A stretch of 64,000 nt of DNA from Ruminococcus_G sp050944415. GTDB taxonomy: Bacteria; Bacillota; Clostridia; Lachnospirales; Lachnospiraceae. Every line of letters begins with the position of its first letter. Position 1 is the first letter of the stretch. Below the pieces are notes generated by a model that saw nothing but the letters and a program-made list of their open reading frames with translations, was not told the origin of the DNA and did not search any database. The translations under genes were made by a program, and so were the position numbers. Below, in pieces: positions 61,359-64,000 of the stretch. The stretch spans positions 1 to 64,000 of the forward strand of contig JBMNRA010000002.1 in assembly GCA_050944415.1 (NCBI GenBank), in the 5' to 3' direction.

Positions 61359-61665
61359 TGCTGAGGAAAGCATAAGATTATTTTGTTTTCAAGCAAATAT
61401 AGGATCCAATTTCAAAAGCCCATACGGACAGGCGGGATCGGTTGCCGAGCGTGGCATATGGCCACATTATTGATTGAGTTAAAAGCTCAAATTTTATAAG
61501 TTGATTACTTTATAATCAGCGTGAAATACGCATCATCTTGTGAAACGGTCAATAAGAGTACGTAACATATATTTGCAATATACTCTGAAAACGAAAATAA
61601 TCTGTATTGATATATGGATTTGGAATGATTGAAAGCAGATGATTTTTTTCATCTGCTTTTTTCTT
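61359..61665 (+). ncRNA. candidate structured RNA or leader upstream of speA
   Basis: About 300 bases run from a strong promoter to a strong terminator without a coding frame. Small hairpins are visible (TCGG-TTG-CCGA near 61437, GTGGC/GCCAC near 61455). ATCATCT (61532-61538) can pair with AGATGAT (61637-61643) in the terminator's 5' arm. It may be an attenuating leader of the polyamine genes or an independent small RNA. It does not match a riboswitch class I know. Confidence 0.45.
61632..61665 (+). terminator. terminator ahead of speA
   Basis: AAAGCAGATGA (61632-61642) pairs with TCATCTGCTTT (61649-61659), an 11-bp stem with a 6-base loop, followed by T-rich sequence. It lies 36 bp before the speA start. 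Confidence 0.85.
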
Positions 61666-61700
61666 AAATAATTCTGCAGAGAATATACGGGAGTAATGCT

Positions 61701-63155
61701 ATGGACAACAGAGATCAGAACAGAGCGCCGATCTGCGAGGCGCTGGAACGGTTAAGAAAAAAAAGGGTGGTACCTTTTGATGTACCCGGTCATAAGAGAG
61801 GAAGGGGAAATCCAGAGCTGGAGCAGCTTCTGGGAGAGCGGTGTGTCAGTCTGGATGTAAATTCCATGAAGCCGCTGGATAACCTGTGTCATCCGGTATC
61901 GGTTATTCGGGAGGCGGAAGAGCTGACGGCAGATGCATTTGGTGCAGATCATGCCTTTCTCATGGTAGGAGGTACCACATCTGCTGTTCAGAGTATGATA
62001 CTTTCTGTGTGTAAGGCCGGAGATAAAATTATTCTTCCCAGGAATGTGCATAAAAGCGCCATCAACGCTCTTGTACTGTGCGGAGCTATTCCGGTTTATG
62101 TGGATATGGAAGTGGATGAGAGAATCGGAATTGCACTGGGCATGGAGAAAGAAAAGCTTGAAAAGGCCATTGCACTTCATCCTGACGCGGTGGCGGTGCT
62201 GGTGAACAATCCCACTTATTACGGCATTTGTTCCGATCTGGTATCCATTGTGGCGATTGCCCATGAGCACGGTATGAAGGTGCTGGTAGATGAGGCCCAC
62301 GGAACCCACCTGTATTTTGGAAAGAACCTTCCGATTGCCGGTATCGCGGCGGGGGCGGATATGGCTGCCATATCTATGCATAAGTCCGGCGGCAGTCTGA
62401 CTCAGAGTTCTGTGCTTCTGACGAATCAAACCATGAATCCGGAGTATGTGCGGCAGATTATCAATCTGACTCAGACTACCAGCGCGTCCTATCTTCTGCT
62501 GTCCAGTCTGGATATTTCCAGAAGAAATCTGGCTCTGCGGGGCGAAGCTTCCTTTGCCAGGGTGGTGGATATGGCGGAATATGCCAGAACGGAGATCAAT
62601 GCCATCGGCGGATATTATGCTTACGGAAAGGAATTGATCAACGGCAGCAGCGTGTATGATTTTGATGTGACAAAGCTGTGCGTTTATACCCAGGATATCG
62701 GTCTTACGGGGATTGAGGTTTATGATCTGCTTCGGGATGAATACGATATTCAGGTAGAGTTTGGCGATATAGGAAATATGATGGCATATATTTCCATTGG
62801 GGACAGAATACGGGACATTGAACGGCTGGTGGGAGCGTTGGCAGATATCAAAAGGCTGTATGAAAGAGACGGCAGCGGTCTGATCAGCTGCGAATACATT
62901 CAGCCGGAAGTGGTAGTGTCACCCCAGAGAGCTTTCTATGCGGAAAGAAAGTCTCTGCCTATTGAAGCGACGGAGCATTGCGTCTGCGGAGAATTTGTCA
63001 TGTGTTATCCGCCGGGAATCCCCATTCTGGCGCCGGGAGAGAGAATTACCCGGGAGATTATCGATTATATACTTTTTGCCAGGGAAAAGGGATGTTCGCT
63101 TCAGGGAACGGAAAATCCCAGAGTAGAATTCTTAAATGTGATACAGGAGCAGTGA
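61701..63155 (+). CDS. speA: Orn/Lys/Arg decarboxylase, probably arginine decarboxylase
   Basis: This 484-residue PLP enzyme of the fold-I Orn/Lys/Arg decarboxylase family has the PLP lysine in ISMHKSGGSLTQSS, with VDEAHGTHLYF and FGADHAFLMVGGTTSA supplying other cofactor contacts. It is the short Gram-positive form, like B. subtilis SpeA, without the N-terminal wing domain of E. coli enzymes. It makes agmatine, or a diamine, for polyamine synthesis. It lies 4 bp before the spermidine synthase gene, so the two form an operon, and the upstream terminator suggests leader control. Confidence 0.92.
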   Translation: MDNRDQNRAPICEALERLRKKRVVPFDVPGHKRGRGNPELEQLLGERCVSLDVNSMKPLDNLCHPVSVIREAEELTADAFGADHAFLMVGGTTSAVQSMILSVCKAGDKIILPRNVHKSAINALVLCGAIPVYVDMEVDERIGIALGMEKEKLEKAIALHPDAVAVLVNNPTYYGICSDLVSIVAIAHEHGMKVLVDEAHGTHLYFGKNLPIAGIAAGADMAAISMHKSGGSLTQSSVLLTNQTMNPEYVRQIINLTQTTSASYLLLSSLDISRRNLALRGEASFARVVDMAEYARTEINAIGGYYAYGKELINGSSVYDFDVTKLCVYTQDIGLTGIEVYDLLRDEYDIQVEFGDIGNMMAYISIGDRIRDIERLVGALADIKRLYERDGSGLISCEYIQPEVVVSPQRAFYAERKSLPIEATEHCVCGEFVMCYPPGIPILAPGERITREIIDYILFAREKGCSLQGTENPRVEFLNVIQEQ

Positions 63156-63159
63156 AATT

Positions 63160-64000
63160 ATGGAGATGTGGTTTTCGGAAATACATACCCAGAATATCAA
63201 GCTGACCATACGTACGGATAAGCAGCTGTTCAGCGGGGAAAGTGAATACCAGCGCATTGACGTTTTTGATTCCCCGGAGCTGGGTAAATTTGTGACATTA
63301 AACGGCGATATTATTTTTTCAGATGCGGATGAATTCGTGTATGACGAGATGGTTACTCATGTGCCTATGGCGGTTCATCCTAATGTAAAAAAAGTATTGA
63401 TTATCGGCGGTGGAGATGGAGGAGTGGCCAAGGAATTATCCTACTATCCGGAGATTGAGGAAATCGAAGTGGTAGAGCAAGATGAGATGTTCATGGAGGT
63501 CTGTCAGAAGTTTTTTCCCGATATGGCGGAGGGATTGAAGGATCCCAGAGTAAAAATTTACCATGAGGACGGTCTGCGGTTCCTGCGCAGAAAAATTAAT
63601 GAATATGATCTGATTATCAATGATTCCACCAATCCCTTCGGTTATACGGAAGGACTCTTTACAAAAGAGTTTTACGGAAGCTGCTACAAAGCTCTGAAAG
63701 AGGACGGAATTATGGTTTATCAGCACGGCAGTCCATTTTACGATGAGGATGAAGCGGCCTGCAGAAGCATGCACCGGAAGGTATTCCGCAGTTTTCCCAT
63801 CAGCCGGGTATATCAGGCACATATTACCACCTGCCCGGCGGGATACTGGCTGTTTGGATTTGCTTCAAAAAAATATCACCCCATACGGGATTTCGACGGC
63901 GCCCGCTGGAAAAAGAGAAACATAAAAACATGGTACTATACAGCCAACCTTCATATCGGAGCGTTTATGCTGCCCAGATATGTGGAAGACTTACTGGAAG
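63160..64000 (+). CDS. speE: spermidine synthase (partial, runs off the window)
   Basis: About 280 residues are present and the stop is not reached. The N-terminal beta-strand domain (TDKQLFSGESEYQRIDVFD) is followed by the aminopropyltransferase core with LIIGGGDGGVAKELS, EVVEQDE, HEDGLRFL and NDSTNPFGYTEGLFT (catalytic Asp). It transfers an aminopropyl group from decarboxylated S-adenosylmethionine to putrescine. It starts at ATG 63160 right after speA with AGGAG upstream. Confidence 0.96.
   Translation, partial: MEMWFSEIHTQNIKLTIRTDKQLFSGESEYQRIDVFDSPELGKFVTLNGDIIFSDADEFVYDEMVTHVPMAVHPNVKKVLIIGGGDGGVAKELSYYPEIEEIEVVEQDEMFMEVCQKFFPDMAEGLKDPRVKIYHEDGLRFLRRKINEYDLIINDSTNPFGYTEGLFTKEFYGSCYKALKEDGIMVYQHGSPFYDEDEAACRSMHRKVFRSFPISRVYQAHITTCPAGYWLFGFASKKYHPIRDFDGARWKKRNIKTWYYTANLHIGAFMLPRYVEDLLE

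Noticed and set aside
61359..61665. Lysine riboswitch, T-box or other known leader class before speA
   Set aside because: The conserved cores of these classes (for example the T-box GGTGG motif) are absent.
1..64000. CRISPR arrays, tRNA and rRNA genes
   Set aside because: No regularly spaced direct repeats, cloverleaf-like T-loop sequences or rRNA-like conserved stretches were seen.

Overview
The window looks like chromosomal DNA from an anaerobic, spore-forming Clostridia, most likely a gut Lachnospiraceae (Blautia-like). The evidence is a corrinoid methyltransferase system with its reductive activator, dipicolinate synthase genes, many ferredoxin-type oxidoreductases, rubrerythrin, Firmicutes-style AGGAGG ribosome sites with frequent TTG/GTG starts, and canonical sigma-A promoters. 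The genus is an inference from gene content. I saw no rRNA, tRNA or CRISPR array.

Layout. 0-8.3 kb: the end of a methyltetrahydrofolate-type methyltransferase, its corrinoid protein, a two-component system with an FtsX-type ABC transporter, then a large MetH-activation/[2Fe-2S]/ASKHA corrinoid reactivator followed by rarA. 9.6-11.7 kb: a TetR-MATE pair with two matching 17-bp operators. 11.7-15.1 kb (minus): dpaA-dpaB-asparagine synthase, probably a mother-cell sporulation operon. 15.2-24.2 kb: an rRNA methyltransferase, MATE and EamA transporters, a broken flavodoxin-ferredoxin gene, a short-type UvrA, and a Na+/alanine symporter divergent from a LysR regulator. 24.3-26.3 kb: a P1B metal ATPase behind two tandem palindromic operators.

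26.3-34.7 kb is the most unusual part: a zinc alcohol dehydrogenase, an ASKHA ATPase lacking the usual [2Fe-2S] domain, an aldo/keto reductase with two [4Fe-4S] motifs, a single polypeptide fusing a NifH-like Fe protein to a NifD-like subunit, and a NifK-like subunit. The genes are closely spaced or overlapping and end at one terminator. No cofactor-assembly nif genes are present in the window. I read this as a nitrogenase-like ATP-driven reductase of unknown substrate, with the ASKHA protein and Fe-S aldo/keto reductase as probable partners.

34.7-48.3 kb: two heterodimeric ABC exporters. One sits behind a MarR gene and has an in-frame TGA; the other has a self-complementary leader. Between them are a flavodoxin/ferredoxin protein, an acetyltransferase, a regulator-ABC-2-kinase operon and a secreted protein whose signal peptide is frameshifted at a pentanucleotide repeat. 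48.4-57 kb: a TPR/propeller membrane protein, a LacI regulator with a sugar isomerase behind paired operators, rubrerythrin, a third Fe-S aldo/keto reductase, an acetyltransferase, a NimA-thioesterase fusion, a TPR protein and a flavodoxin.

57-61.7 kb is a worn accessory patch: decayed sequence, a mobile-type AAA/PD-(D/E)XK gene plus a headless fragment of a second copy, an AT-rich gene I do not recognise, a transposase remnant, and a candidate structured RNA with its own promoter and terminator. 61.7-64 kb: polyamine genes speA and speE, the latter running off the window.
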